Assembly (NCBI GenBank): GCA_020445405.1
Contig: JAGRGQ010000012.1
Span: forward strand, 1 to 64,000
Reading direction: 5' to 3'
DNA from: Gammaproteobacteria bacterium
GTDB lineage: Bacteria > Pseudomonadota > Gammaproteobacteria > Chromatiales > Chromatiaceae
Length of the DNA stretch: 64,000 nucleotides
This document shows, one piece after another, positions 53,811 through 62,823 of the stretch. A model generated the notes under the pieces. The model searched no databases and had not been told where the DNA came from. It worked only from the letters and a program-made list of their open reading frames with translations. Both the position numbers and the translations under genes were made by a program. The first letter of the stretch is position 1. Every line of letters begins with the position of its first letter.

Positions 53811-54827
53811 TTATTCTCGCGCCTCTCTTGTCGCAAGCATGCTGGCGTAGTGGGCCGCATCATACAGCGCGATTCTGTCGCTTAATCTCTCGTGCCATCC
53901 TCCCGGATTGTAGGGCGTACTCAGCGCCGGTCTCTCCGCCGATTCCACCATTCCGATATCCGCTGCGAAAGTCGAATCACTCTCCTCGTCCGTTAGCTGG
54001 CATTCTGAGCAGAGCTCGCTGAAATGCGCGCTGAGGCTGGTTACCGGGAGCACCGTTTCCGCGATTGCGCAAAAACGTTCGACAATCGCATCCCATTGAC
54101 TGGCCGTTATCGAATCGGGGTGGCAGCTAGCAGCTACCGTGGGGTTTTGTTCCGCGCAGCTCTGCACTGGCTGCCGTGCGGGTAAGTAGCCGAGATAGTG
54201 GGGTTCCAGTTGCAGATATTTCGATGCCGCATGCTGCAGTTTTTTGAAAGTATCATGAGCATCCGGCAGGTTACCTGCCATTTCCACTATGACATGAATG
54301 AGCGGTTCTATCTGCTGTCGTTTTAGTGCCCGCAACAGTGAAAATGCGCTGGTCAGCGAGTCGGCTTCGGGTGTGAGGGCCAGCAAAACAACGGGCACGG
54401 ATTGATAGAGACGAAGCAAGCCTTCATCTGCTTCGGATGCGGTCTCGACGATGAGGTAGTCAAACGCCGATTCCAGTTCAGTCAGCAGCTCCACCAGCAT
54501 CTGCTGCCGGTTCCCGTCCATGTGAAAAAAATTCGCAAATGCGCTTCCGACGGACAACGTTTGAGTGCCGGAGCGGTCATCTGACAAAATCTCCGCGAGG
54601 AGTTTTCTTCCTGCGAACAGTTCCTCCAGCGGCGCTCCACGACTATTCCCGGACGCCGGATCGGTGGTGATCAGGCAGACATGTTTTCCCCGTCCCGCCA
54701 GAGCAATGCTAAGATTAGCTGCGGTGGCGCGACTGTTCATACCGACACTGGTCATGGCGGCCAGTCTGGCAGTGCCGCCATCCGGGCATGAGTCGTTAAA
54801 ATCCTGCGTAACAGCGATATTGTCCAT
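53811..54827 (-). CDS. MinD/FlhG-like ParA-family protein without a P-loop
   Basis: This 338-residue protein resembles FlhG/MinD ATPases over its length: AATAANLSIALAGRGKHVCLITTD-type strand (here ATAANLSIALAGRGKHVCL, about 33-51), LLTELESAFDYLIVET (about 116-131), PVVLLALTPEADSLTSAFSL (in part, LLALTPEADSLTSA, about 150-163) and LEPHYLGYLP (about 210-219). The deviant Walker A that should read KGGVGKT at the N terminus is SVGMNSRA (about 27-34), without either lysine or threonine. The Switch II DTAAG is ETASEAD. It probably binds no ATP in the normal way. Start ATG 54827; ATG 54836 is also possible. It is divergent from the HDOD-kinase gene. Confidence 0.72.
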   Translation of the reverse strand: MDNIAVTQDFNDSCPDGGTARLAAMTSVGMNSRATAANLSIALAGRGKHVCLITTDPASGNSRGAPLEELFAGRKLLAEILSDDRSGTQTLSVGSAFANFFHMDGNRQQMLVELLTELESAFDYLIVETASEADEGLLRLYQSVPVVLLALTPEADSLTSAFSLLRALKRQQIEPLIHVIVEMAGNLPDAHDTFKKLQHAASKYLQLEPHYLGYLPARQPVQSCAEQNPTVAASCHPDSITASQWDAIVERFCAIAETVLPVTSLSAHFSELCSECQLTDEESDSTFAADIGMVESAERPALSTPYNPGGWHERLSDRIALYDAAHYASMLATREARE

Positions 54828-54900
54828 AAGAACCATTATGCCCGGAAACTTTTCTTAATTGCATTGCTATGGTCAAAGGATCTGTTACAGTGAAATCGCT

Positions 54901-57021
54901 ATGGTAGGGCTTTCTAACAATAAAATACAAAAATATGATGTGGGCCAGATACCTTCGATTCCCCACGTTCTACTGAAGCTGATCGAAGCTTGTCATAAGG
55001 TTGATGTCAGCTTCGAAGAGCTGTCCGATATCATCAAAAAGGACGCGGGGCTCTGTGCCAGGATAATCGCAGTGGCTAATTCCGCTGCCTACGCACAATG
55101 GAATGACGTCAAGGATTTCAACAGGCTTCTGGTCGTTCTCGGACTGAACACGATTAAGACCATTGCTATTACAACGGCGGTGCATCAGTTTTTTTCCCAG
55201 TTCAATGCGGACATGGGACGTTGGGTTGGCGGATTCTGGCGGCACTCCCTCAGTTGTGCCTATGCGGCCAAGCTGCTTGCCCGGCTGACAGGATACGAGC
55301 CGGCGGATGAGGCCTACCTTGCCGGATTGTTGCATCAAGTTGGGCAGTTGGTTTTTTTGAAGAAGGAACCGGATCAATACCCGGAGCTGTTATTCGATGC
55401 AGCCACGGATCAAGAGCTTACCAGGTTGGAGAGGGAGCTGTTCGGGGCCAGTGGAAATGAGGTTGGTGCTCAACTGATATATGATTGGGATCCTGATTCG
55501 ATGCTGGGTGATGCCGTGCTCTATCAGCGGGAGCCGGCAGAGGCGGTGCTGGATGCTCCGCGCCTGGTCCGACTTATCAATTTTGCCCACAAGCTGAGTA
55601 ACCGCTCCGGTCTGAATGAAGAGTTACTGCATGAGGCCGGGTTGCTCTTCGATTTGTCGCAGCCGGTTATCGAAGACCTCAGGCTGGAGGTCAGGTCCGG
55701 TGTTGCCAAGGCGGCTGAGGGCTTGGGCATAAATCTGGATCCGGATGCGGAACCGGGTCAGGATTTTTGTGCGGATGGGGAGGAGGTGCGTCTGGAGCTG
55801 GCGCGCAAAGTCAGGGAGTTCGCTTTGCTGGACGGGGTGGAGCAGCATCTATCGGGTTCGGCGGAATTGGATGACGTGCTGCTGGCGAGCCTGCAGGATC
55901 TCAAAATTCTGTTTGGACTGCCCCATGGTATCTGTTTTCTTACCGATCCGGACGCAGGGATATTGCAGCCAAAGGCAAACAGTTGCTCGCGGTCCGAGCA
56001 GGTGGCTGAGTTTCAGCTACAGCTGAAACCCGGCAGGAGTGTGGTGGCGGATGCATCCCTCAATCGTAAACTGAGTTCTTCGTTCGATCCGGATTTTGCG
56101 GATCGTCTCTCAGTTGTCGATAAACAGTTGATAAAGCTCCTGGATTCAGAGGGCATGCTGTGCATTCCGCTGTGTACCGGACCGGAGGATGTGGGCGTTC
56201 TGATCACCGGACTCGCAGCCGTTGATATGCAGCGTATTCAGCAGCAATCCGAACTGATGCTCTGCTTTTCGGAAGCGGTTGCCCGAACGCTTCACCAGAG
56301 GCAGCGCCTGACCCGGGGACGTGATGAGGCTCTGGCTCAGGAACGGGAACTGAAACAGAACCAGATCCGCAAGTTGGTGCATGAGGCGAATAATCCGCTG
56401 GCCATCATCAAAAATTACCTTCAGGTTCTCTCGGTTCGGCTCGGCAGCGAGAGCGGGGTTCAGAATCAGCTATCCATTTTAAGTGATGAGATAGAGAGGG
56501 TCGCGGATATCATTCTCAGGATGCGGGATATATCTCCGCAGTCCGAGATAAGCCGGGGTGCGGTGGACATTAACGAACTGTTGAGGGACCTGTTGGAAAT
56601 TTTTCGCGTCTCCCACTTCACCACCAGGGAGATCAAAACGGATATGCGTCTGGATGGTTCAATGCCGGCTGTATTGACGAACAGAAACAGCCTCAAGCAG
56701 ATATTGACCAACTTGATAAAGAACGCGGTCGAAGCAATGTCCGGAGGTGGGATACTGACGGTTGCAAGTCGGGATCGTGTGAATATAGATGGTGCCCAGT
56801 ATATTGAACTGATATTGGCCGATTCAGGACCGGGAATCCCGGCAGAAATGCTGGATAATGTCTTCAGGCCGGTTAAGAGCGGCAAAGGGGGAGCTCATTC
56901 AGGCCTGGGGCTGACTATAGTTAAAAACCTGATTTCTGATATAAATGGCTCAATTAGTTGTAGAAACCGGAGAGAAGGTGGGGCAGAATTCACTATTCAT
57001 TTGCCCAGAAATTTAGAATAA
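54901..57021 (+). CDS. HDOD-GAF-histidine kinase hybrid sensor
   Basis: This 706-residue cytoplasmic protein combines three parts. The HDOD domain (about 15-215, PSIPHVLLKLIEAC, LGLNTIKTIAI, LAGLLHQVGQLV) is a catalytically dead HD-type signal domain. A GAF-like part follows (about 325-460). The histidine kinase has an H box KLVHEANNPLAIIKNY (in part HEANNPLAI, about 493-501), an N box TNLIKNAVEAM (about 604-614) and G boxes DSGPGIP and SGLGLTIVKNL (about 642-670). No membrane segment is seen. A response-regulator gene follows 71 bases later. The start MVGLSNN is chosen over an upstream TTG. Confidence 0.85.
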   Translation: MVGLSNNKIQKYDVGQIPSIPHVLLKLIEACHKVDVSFEELSDIIKKDAGLCARIIAVANSAAYAQWNDVKDFNRLLVVLGLNTIKTIAITTAVHQFFSQFNADMGRWVGGFWRHSLSCAYAAKLLARLTGYEPADEAYLAGLLHQVGQLVFLKKEPDQYPELLFDAATDQELTRLERELFGASGNEVGAQLIYDWDPDSMLGDAVLYQREPAEAVLDAPRLVRLINFAHKLSNRSGLNEELLHEAGLLFDLSQPVIEDLRLEVRSGVAKAAEGLGINLDPDAEPGQDFCADGEEVRLELARKVREFALLDGVEQHLSGSAELDDVLLASLQDLKILFGLPHGICFLTDPDAGILQPKANSCSRSEQVAEFQLQLKPGRSVVADASLNRKLSSSFDPDFADRLSVVDKQLIKLLDSEGMLCIPLCTGPEDVGVLITGLAAVDMQRIQQQSELMLCFSEAVARTLHQRQRLTRGRDEALAQERELKQNQIRKLVHEANNPLAIIKNYLQVLSVRLGSESGVQNQLSILSDEIERVADIILRMRDISPQSEISRGAVDINELLRDLLEIFRVSHFTTREIKTDMRLDGSMPAVLTNRNSLKQILTNLIKNAVEAMSGGGILTVASRDRVNIDGAQYIELILADSGPGIPAEMLDNVFRPVKSGKGGAHSGLGLTIVKNLISDINGSISCRNRREGGAEFTIHLPRNLE

Positions 57022-57092
57022 AACCCAATTCGGGACCGCGCATGCACACACTGACTCTTTTTTCGGGATTCATCCATGTTGAAGGTGAGTAG

Positions 57093-59297
57093 ATGAAAAC
57101 CTCCGTGTCATGGTTGGATGCCAGGTTCAGCTCAGCAACGGACGACCATCATGGAGCGGCGCATGATCCATCGGAAAACCCCGGATCCAAGGTTCTGGTG
57201 GTCGACGATGAGGTTCGCATGCGGGCAAGTGTCGGGGACCTTCTGCAGGCTTACGGGCATCAGTGTGAACTTGCCGCAGGCGGTGACGAGGCATTGGGGC
57301 TGTTATCGGCGGGTGGCATAGATCTGATGCTGCTCGATTTGAACATGCCTGGAATCGACGGTTTTCAGGTGATGCGGGAGGTGAAGGAGCGTTACCCCGA
57401 CACCGACGTGATCGTGGTAAGTGGTGAAACGACCTTTGAGAGCGCAACCGAGGCGTTGCGGTGCGGCGCGCAGGATTTTCTGCGCAAGCCATATGCCCCG
57501 GAAGAGCTGATACGCATTGTCGGCAGCACGCTGCGCAAGCGCTGCCTGGAACGCAGTATCCGTGATATGAATCGCTGCCTCGAGGCCTCAGAACACCGTT
57601 ACCGGTTCATAGTCAACAACTCGCCCGATATCATCTATATGCTGGATAATAGCGGCCATTTTGTGTTTGTAAATGACCGTATTAAGACCATTCTGGGCTA
57701 TGAAACAGAGGAACTGCTGGGAAAGCACTACTCCGAATTCGTTCACAAGGAAGATATCGAAAAGGCGAAATATGTATTTGATGAACGGCGCACCGGAAGC
57801 CGGGCCAGCCACAATATCGAGTTTCGCCTGTTGTGCAAGGGCAGTTCGCTCCCCTATCGCTATTTTGAGTCGCGATCCATCACCATAGAGCTGAGCGCGA
57901 TGGGTGTATACACGGAACAGCACGCGGAGGAGAAGGAGGAGTTTATCGGTACCTATGGCGTGGTCAGAGATATCAGTGAACGCAAGCGGGCCGAAGAGGT
58001 CATCAATTTCCAACTCTACCACGACCTTCTGACAAAGCTGCCGAATCGTGCGCTGTTCCGCGACCGGTTGAATCTGGCGATATCGCAAGCCAAACGAAGC
58101 AAGACCAAATTGGCGGTCATGTTTCTCGATATGGACAGATTCAAGGTGATCAACGATTCACTCGGGCATCTCGCAGGGGATCAACTACTGCAAACGATCG
58201 CGCTTCGACTGAACTCCTGCCTGCGCGACGGCGACACCCTGGCCCGGGTCGGCGGCGATGAATTCAACCTGCTTGTACCGGGAATCAACGGTCGGGAAGA
58301 CGCTGCAATGGTTGCCCGGAAAATCATGGAGAGACTGAAAGAGCCGGTTATTCTGGATGGTTACGAGGTGTTCGTCAGCTTCAGTATCGGCATTGCCATT
58401 TTTCCCGAGGATGGTCAGACCATCGATGTGCTGGTAAAAAATTCCGATATGGCGATGTATCACATCAAGACGCATGGGAAAAACGGTTACGAGTTTTTTG
58501 CGGATAACATGAAGGCGACGTTCCATCGCCAGTTGTCACTGGAAAACGGAATCCGCAAGGCGCTGGAGAAAAGAGAGTTCGAGCTTTTTTATCAGCCTCA
58601 GATCAATCTTCTGGAAGGCCGCATATGCGGTATGGAGGCGCTGATTCGCTGGAATCACCCGGAGCGGGGACTGCTGTTGCCGGATCAGTTTATACCATTG
58701 TCGGAAGAGACCGGCCTCATCGTGGAGATAGGTAACTGGGTGCTGGACAGCGCCTGTCGCGATTTGAAAGCCTGGCGGATTCAGGGGATCAGCAGTGATA
58801 TTCAGATGGCGGTCAATATCTCCGCAGCACAGCTGATGCAACCGGAATTCGAACGTAGTGTACTGGATACACTGACCAAGCATAATGTCGCCGGCAGTCA
58901 ACTTGAGCTGGAGATTACGGAAAACATACTGATGCAGGATATGGATCAGGCAGTCAGTAAATTTCAGCAACTCGCCGCCAATGGCGTGCGTGTCGCGGTC
59001 GACGATTTCGGCATCGGGTACTCTTCCCTGAGCTACCTCCACGCATTGCCCTTGAATACGCTGAAAATCGATCGTTCGTTTATTTCCGGGATTCAGGCGT
59101 CCAAGGATCGCAGCTCAATAGTTACCGCGGTACTTGCGATGGCACGGGAACTCAATCTCGAGGTTGTGGTGGAGGGTGTTGAGCGCAAGGCACAGGTCGA
59201 CTATCTGCGCCGGCTGGAATGCATTAAGGCTCAGGGTTTCTATCTCGGGCGTCCACTGCCGTCGGACGAGATACCAGGGCTGGTGCGAAACGGCTGA
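57093..59297 (+). CDS. Response regulator with PAS, GGDEF and EAL domains
   Basis: This 734-residue protein has, in order, a REC domain (about 33-150; acidic VVDDE, phosphoaspartate in LLDLNMPG near 82), a PAS domain (about 165-310), a GGDEF diguanylate-cyclase domain with intact RVGGDEF (about 384-390) and an RxxD inhibitory site (RDGD) five residues earlier, and an EAL phosphodiesterase domain with intact GMEALIRW (about 510-517), ELEITENIL and DDFGIGYSSL. Both catalytic sites look functional. Adjacent to the HDOD-kinase gene, it is the natural partner. It sets c-di-GMP levels. Confidence 0.92.
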   Translation: MKTSVSWLDARFSSATDDHHGAAHDPSENPGSKVLVVDDEVRMRASVGDLLQAYGHQCELAAGGDEALGLLSAGGIDLMLLDLNMPGIDGFQVMREVKERYPDTDVIVVSGETTFESATEALRCGAQDFLRKPYAPEELIRIVGSTLRKRCLERSIRDMNRCLEASEHRYRFIVNNSPDIIYMLDNSGHFVFVNDRIKTILGYETEELLGKHYSEFVHKEDIEKAKYVFDERRTGSRASHNIEFRLLCKGSSLPYRYFESRSITIELSAMGVYTEQHAEEKEEFIGTYGVVRDISERKRAEEVINFQLYHDLLTKLPNRALFRDRLNLAISQAKRSKTKLAVMFLDMDRFKVINDSLGHLAGDQLLQTIALRLNSCLRDGDTLARVGGDEFNLLVPGINGREDAAMVARKIMERLKEPVILDGYEVFVSFSIGIAIFPEDGQTIDVLVKNSDMAMYHIKTHGKNGYEFFADNMKATFHRQLSLENGIRKALEKREFELFYQPQINLLEGRICGMEALIRWNHPERGLLLPDQFIPLSEETGLIVEIGNWVLDSACRDLKAWRIQGISSDIQMAVNISAAQLMQPEFERSVLDTLTKHNVAGSQLELEITENILMQDMDQAVSKFQQLAANGVRVAVDDFGIGYSSLSYLHALPLNTLKIDRSFISGIQASKDRSSIVTAVLAMARELNLEVVVEGVERKAQVDYLRRLECIKAQGFYLGRPLPSDEIPGLVRNG

Positions 59298-59588
59298 CAG
59301 TGCGGAAGGGGTGGCTGGCGGACATCTCCCGGTTATCAAAACCTCCGATTCGGCAACGTTTATCCCGTCCACACGGTCACCGCAGCCTTTGGCTCCCTAG
59401 TCACCAACATGTCGCCAGCAGCGGGCATTGCGCACATACTCAAAGTGAGTGTTGTATAACCAGATCCGCGGAGGAACCGCAGCGTGTGTTGACAGTAAAG
59501 GCGCGCACCGAATCGCGCAGTACTGGCGGCAGCGCGCATTGGATTGGTGTAACATCTACGCCTTCGGTTTATCTGCTGCGGAGATTAT

Positions 59589-60524
59589 ATGTCAGCGCTG
59601 ATCTGCGGGTCGTTCGCTTACGACACCATTATGGTGTTCCACGATCAATTCAAGAATCATATTCTGCCCGAACAGGTTCACATTCTTAATGTCGCTTTTC
59701 TGGTGCCGGAACTTCGCCGTGAGTTTGGGGGCTGCGCAGGGAATATTGCCTATAATCTGAATCTTCTCGGTGGTGACGGCAAACCGATGGGAACCGTAGG
59801 GACAGACTTCGAACCCTATGCCCGTTGGATGGACGAATGCCGTGTAAGCCGCGATTATCTGCGGGTGATTGAAGGTGAATACACTGCACAGGCGTATATC
59901 ACGACTGACCGGGATGACAATCAGATTACCGCGTTTCACCCCGGTGCCATGAACCATTCCCATCGGAACAGCGTAAGCGACGCGCCGGGCTGTACGCTTG
60001 GGCTTGTCTCACCGGATGGACGCCAGGGTATGATCGATCATGCACGCCAGTTCGCCGAAGCAGGGATACCTTTCATCTTTGATCCCGGACAGGGTATGCC
60101 CATGTTCGATGGAGACGATCTGCTCGCATTCACGCAACAGGCCAGCTGGCTCGCCTTCAATGATTACGAAGCCAAATTGATGGCGGAGCGAACCGGTCTT
60201 TCACCGGCGCAGCTGACCGCGATGGTGGAGGCTGTGATTGTCACCCGCGGTGCCGAAGGGTCCGTCATATTCACGCCGCAACGCGAATATCAGATACCCG
60301 TGGCCCGCACCGGGTGCCTGGTGGACCCGACCGGCTGCGGTGACGCTTACCGGGCAGGCCTGCTCTACGGACTGATGAACGAAATGGACTGGGATGTCAC
60401 CGGACGCATTGCCGCGCTGATGGGCGCTATCAAGATCGAGCAGGCGGGGACTCAGAATCATCGTTTCACTCTGGACGAGTTCCACACCCGTTTCCGGGAC
60501 TCCTTCGGTTTCACTTTCGCCTGA
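59589..60524 (+). CDS. PfkB-family carbohydrate or nucleoside kinase
   Basis: This 311-residue cytoplasmic kinase has a GGCAGNIAYNL motif (about 46-56), the ribokinase-type loop ITAFHPGAMNHS (about 111-122) and the PfkB catalytic signature VDPTGCGDAYRAGLLYGL (in part, DPTGCGDAYRAGL, about 246-258) with the Asp that removes the proton. It resembles the bacterial adenosine-kinase-like group (MSALICGSFAYDTIMVF start), but the substrate cannot be fixed. It reads separately from the Moco genes downstream. Confidence 0.88.
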   Translation: MSALICGSFAYDTIMVFHDQFKNHILPEQVHILNVAFLVPELRREFGGCAGNIAYNLNLLGGDGKPMGTVGTDFEPYARWMDECRVSRDYLRVIEGEYTAQAYITTDRDDNQITAFHPGAMNHSHRNSVSDAPGCTLGLVSPDGRQGMIDHARQFAEAGIPFIFDPGQGMPMFDGDDLLAFTQQASWLAFNDYEAKLMAERTGLSPAQLTAMVEAVIVTRGAEGSVIFTPQREYQIPVARTGCLVDPTGCGDAYRAGLLYGLMNEMDWDVTGRIAALMGAIKIEQAGTQNHRFTLDEFHTRFRDSFGFTFA

Positions 60525-60571
60525 CAACAGACGGCGGTATCCATTCCCGCCAGAGAATCCCAGAGGCAATT

Positions 60572-61090
60572 ATGACAGGACATTTTGACCAGACCGGATT
60601 TGTACCGCTGAATATCGCCGTACTGACCGTTTCAGATACGCGTACCGAGGAGACAGATAAATCCGGAAGGGTACTTCAGGAGGGTGCGGAGGAGGCGGGT
60701 CACAAGGTGGTGGAGAAGGTCATAGTTAAAGATGACGTTTACCAGATGCGGGCGATTTTTTCACGCTGGATCGCGGATCCCGATGTACATGCAATCCTCA
60801 GTACCGGCGGCACCGGCATTGCCAGCCGCGATAGTACACCGGAGGCGGTTATACCGCTGCTGGACAAGCCCATTGAGGGATTCGGCGAACTGTTCCGGGC
60901 TGTTTCCATGGAGGAGATAGGCGCCTCGGCCATCCAGTCGAGGGCATTCGCGGGCCTGGCCAATCAGACCTTGATTTTCTGCCTGCCGGGATCGACCGGC
61001 GCATGCCGCACCGGTTGGAGTAAAATATTGCAGCCGCAGCTTGATCACCGTACGCGGCCCTGCAATTTTGCCCAGATGTTTCGTGCCTGA
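60572..61090 (+). CDS. moaB: Molybdenum cofactor biosynthesis protein MoaB/Mog
   Basis: MoaB/Mog adenylylates molybdopterin, or helps do so. The 172-residue protein has LNIAVLTVSDTRTEETDKSG (in part, VLTVSDTRTEE, about 16-26), ILSTGGTGIASRDSTPEA (in part, STGGTGIASRDSTPE, about 72-86) and the end CLPGSTGACRTGW. These are the MoaB features. The gene heads a cofactor block with moeA and moaD. The role of MoaB in E. coli is dispensable; in other bacteria it does the Mog step. Confidence 0.93.
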   Translation: MTGHFDQTGFVPLNIAVLTVSDTRTEETDKSGRVLQEGAEEAGHKVVEKVIVKDDVYQMRAIFSRWIADPDVHAILSTGGTGIASRDSTPEAVIPLLDKPIEGFGELFRAVSMEEIGASAIQSRAFAGLANQTLIFCLPGSTGACRTGWSKILQPQLDHRTRPCNFAQMFRA

Positions 61091-61146
61091 GCAGCGTCTG
61101 CACAGCGCGGGCGGCCGGGGTAAAAAATTTGCCAAGAGAGACTGAA

Positions 61147-62397
61147 ATGAGTGCGTGTGATTGTTCATCCCATTGCGGGCCCTCTGATCTGATGCCGCTG
61201 GAGGAAGCGCTTGACCTGCTGCTTTCTCATGCCAGAAAGGTGGATGAGAGCGAGCAGGTCCCGATTGACGATGCGCTGGGCAGGGTGTTGGCGGAGACGG
61301 TCACGAGCCGCATTACGATGCCGCCCTGGGATAACAGCGCCATGGATGGCTATGCGGTCAACACCACCGACCTGAGACAGGCCGGAGTCCGCATGCCGGT
61401 CTCGCAGCGTATACCGGCCGGCGTTTCCGGAACCCCCCTGTTGGCGGGTACGGCGGCAAGGATTTTCACCGGTGCGCCGATACCGGCGGGCGCTGATGCC
61501 GTGGTTATGCAGGAGGCGTGCGAGCAGGCGGGCGATCACGTGACGATCAACCGGCTGCCCGTCATCGGTGCCAATATCAGGCGCGCAGGCGAGGACACCC
61601 GGGAGGGTGACGAGATTCTGCCGGCGGGCATCCGCATTGAACCTCAACATATGGGGCTGCTGGCCTCGGTCGGGGTGGCGCGGGTCAGTGTATACCGTCG
61701 CCTGAGAGTCGCTCTCTTCTCCTCCGGAGATGAGCTCGTCATGCCGGGGCGCCCACTTGGGCCGGGACAGATCTACAACTCGAACGAGTTCATGCTGGAT
61801 GGCTTGTTGAGAACCACCGGGTGCGAAGTAATCAGGCTGGGTATAGTCGAGGATACACTGGAAGCCACATGCACTGCGTTACTGAAAGCGGCGGAACAGG
61901 CCGACCTGGTTATCGCCTCAGGTGGCGTCTCGGTTGGCGAAGAGGACCACATTAAACCGGCGGTGGAGCGGCTCGGTTCGCTCGATCTCTGGAAAATTGC
62001 AATCCGGCCGGGCAAGCCACTGGCTTTCGGACACGTAGGCAGCGTGCCTTTTATCGGTACGCCGGGTAATCCGGTCTCTCTGTTTGTCACCTTCTGCCTG
62101 TTCGCCAGGCCATTCATCCTCAAAGCGCAGGGCGTGATGGAGTCGCTTGCGCCCAGAGCGGTGTCGGTAAAAATTGACTTTGACTGGCCACGCCCGGATA
62201 AGCGGCGGGAGTTCGCACGCGCGCGAATGGAGCTGGATGATCAGGGCAAGCCCCGGATATCGGTTCATCGCAGCCGCTCCTCAGGTGTGCTCAGCTCCCT
62301 GGCCTGGGCCAACGGACTGGCCGTGCTGCCGGAAAACAAGCCGTTGGTCAGGGGCGATTCTGTGAAATTTCTGCCTTTCAGCGAGTTATTGCGATGA
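61147..62397 (+). CDS. moeA: Molybdopterin molybdenumtransferase MoeA
   Basis: MoeA inserts molybdate into adenylylated molybdopterin. The 416-residue protein has the start part with LPLEEAL-like (here LMPLEEALDLLL), MPPWDNSAMDGYAV (about 59-72), FTGAPIPAGADAVVMQE (in part, TGAPIPAGADAVV, about 110-122), SSGDELVMPG (about 194-203) and SGGVSVGEEDHIKPA (about 258-272), then IGTPGNPVSLFVTFC. The N terminus carries a short CDCSSHCG segment. Start ATG 61147 is chosen over TTG 61129. It overlaps moaD by 4 bases (ATGA). Confidence 0.95.
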   Translation: MSACDCSSHCGPSDLMPLEEALDLLLSHARKVDESEQVPIDDALGRVLAETVTSRITMPPWDNSAMDGYAVNTTDLRQAGVRMPVSQRIPAGVSGTPLLAGTAARIFTGAPIPAGADAVVMQEACEQAGDHVTINRLPVIGANIRRAGEDTREGDEILPAGIRIEPQHMGLLASVGVARVSVYRRLRVALFSSGDELVMPGRPLGPGQIYNSNEFMLDGLLRTTGCEVIRLGIVEDTLEATCTALLKAAEQADLVIASGGVSVGEEDHIKPAVERLGSLDLWKIAIRPGKPLAFGHVGSVPFIGTPGNPVSLFVTFCLFARPFILKAQGVMESLAPRAVSVKIDFDWPRPDKRREFARARMELDDQGKPRISVHRSRSSGVLSSLAWANGLAVLPENKPLVRGDSVKFLPFSELLR

Positions 62398-62639
62398 TCA
62401 AGGTACTCTACTTTGCCCGTCTGAGGGAGGAGCTGAAAACGGGCTCTGAATCTGTCGCCGCTGTTCCTGATCTGCGTTCACTGAAAGACATGCTGCGGGC
62501 GCGCGGTGGTGATTGGGCGGAGATTTTCGGCGACGGCCAATGGGTGATGGCGTCGGTTAATCAGAAGATGGCAGACCTGGATACGCCGCTCACCGACGGT
62601 GACGAAGTCGCTTTTTTCCCCCCCGTCACGGGCGGGTAG
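62394..62639 (+). CDS. moaD: Molybdopterin synthase small subunit MoaD
   Basis: MoaD is a ubiquitin-like carrier, thiocarboxylated at its C terminus, that gives sulfur to precursor Z. The 81-residue protein ends PPVTGG, with the required terminal Gly-Gly. The start MIKVLYFARLREEL is typical. Translationally coupled to moeA. Followed by a strong inverted repeat (62646-62676). Confidence 0.95.
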   Translation: MIKVLYFARLREELKTGSESVAAVPDLRSLKDMLRARGGDWAEIFGDGQWVMASVNQKMADLDTPLTDGDEVAFFPPVTGG

Positions 62640-62645
62640 TCCGCT

Positions 62646-62676
62646 CTACCAATTACTCCACCGGAGCAATTGGTAG
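62646..62676. repeat. Strong inverted repeat after moaD
   Basis: CTACCAATT (62646-62654) pairs with AATTGGTAG (62668-62676), and inside it CTCC (62656-62659) pairs with GGAG (62663-62666), giving 13 bp with one mismatch and a 3-base loop. Both strands carry an AATTGGTAGA stretch that resembles the D arm of leucine tRNAs. No T-run follows. It could end the moeA-moaD transcript. Confidence 0.75.
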
Positions 62677-62811
62677 ACGAACGTCCAGCAGCGGTGTCGG
62701 GACGGAACGGCGCCACCGGGAGGTCGCCGCACTTCGTGCCCAAGTTTAAAACCGTGGGAAGGGGAGTCGCTGCCCCAGGCGTCTCTCACTATTATGTCGA
62801 ATAAATACGAA

Positions 62812-62823
62812 GTAAGTACTTAC
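62812..62823. promoter_or_regulatory. Perfect palindrome upstream of moaE
   Basis: GTAAGTACTTAC is a perfect 12-base palindrome in an AT-rich 100-base region ahead of moaE. It has the look of an operator for a TetR-like or other dimeric regulator. No regulator gene lies next to it. Confidence 0.35.

Noticed and set aside
62640-62760. A complete tRNA gene near the moaD palindrome
   Set aside because: Only a D-arm-like stretch is present; anticodon and T arms do not follow on either strand.
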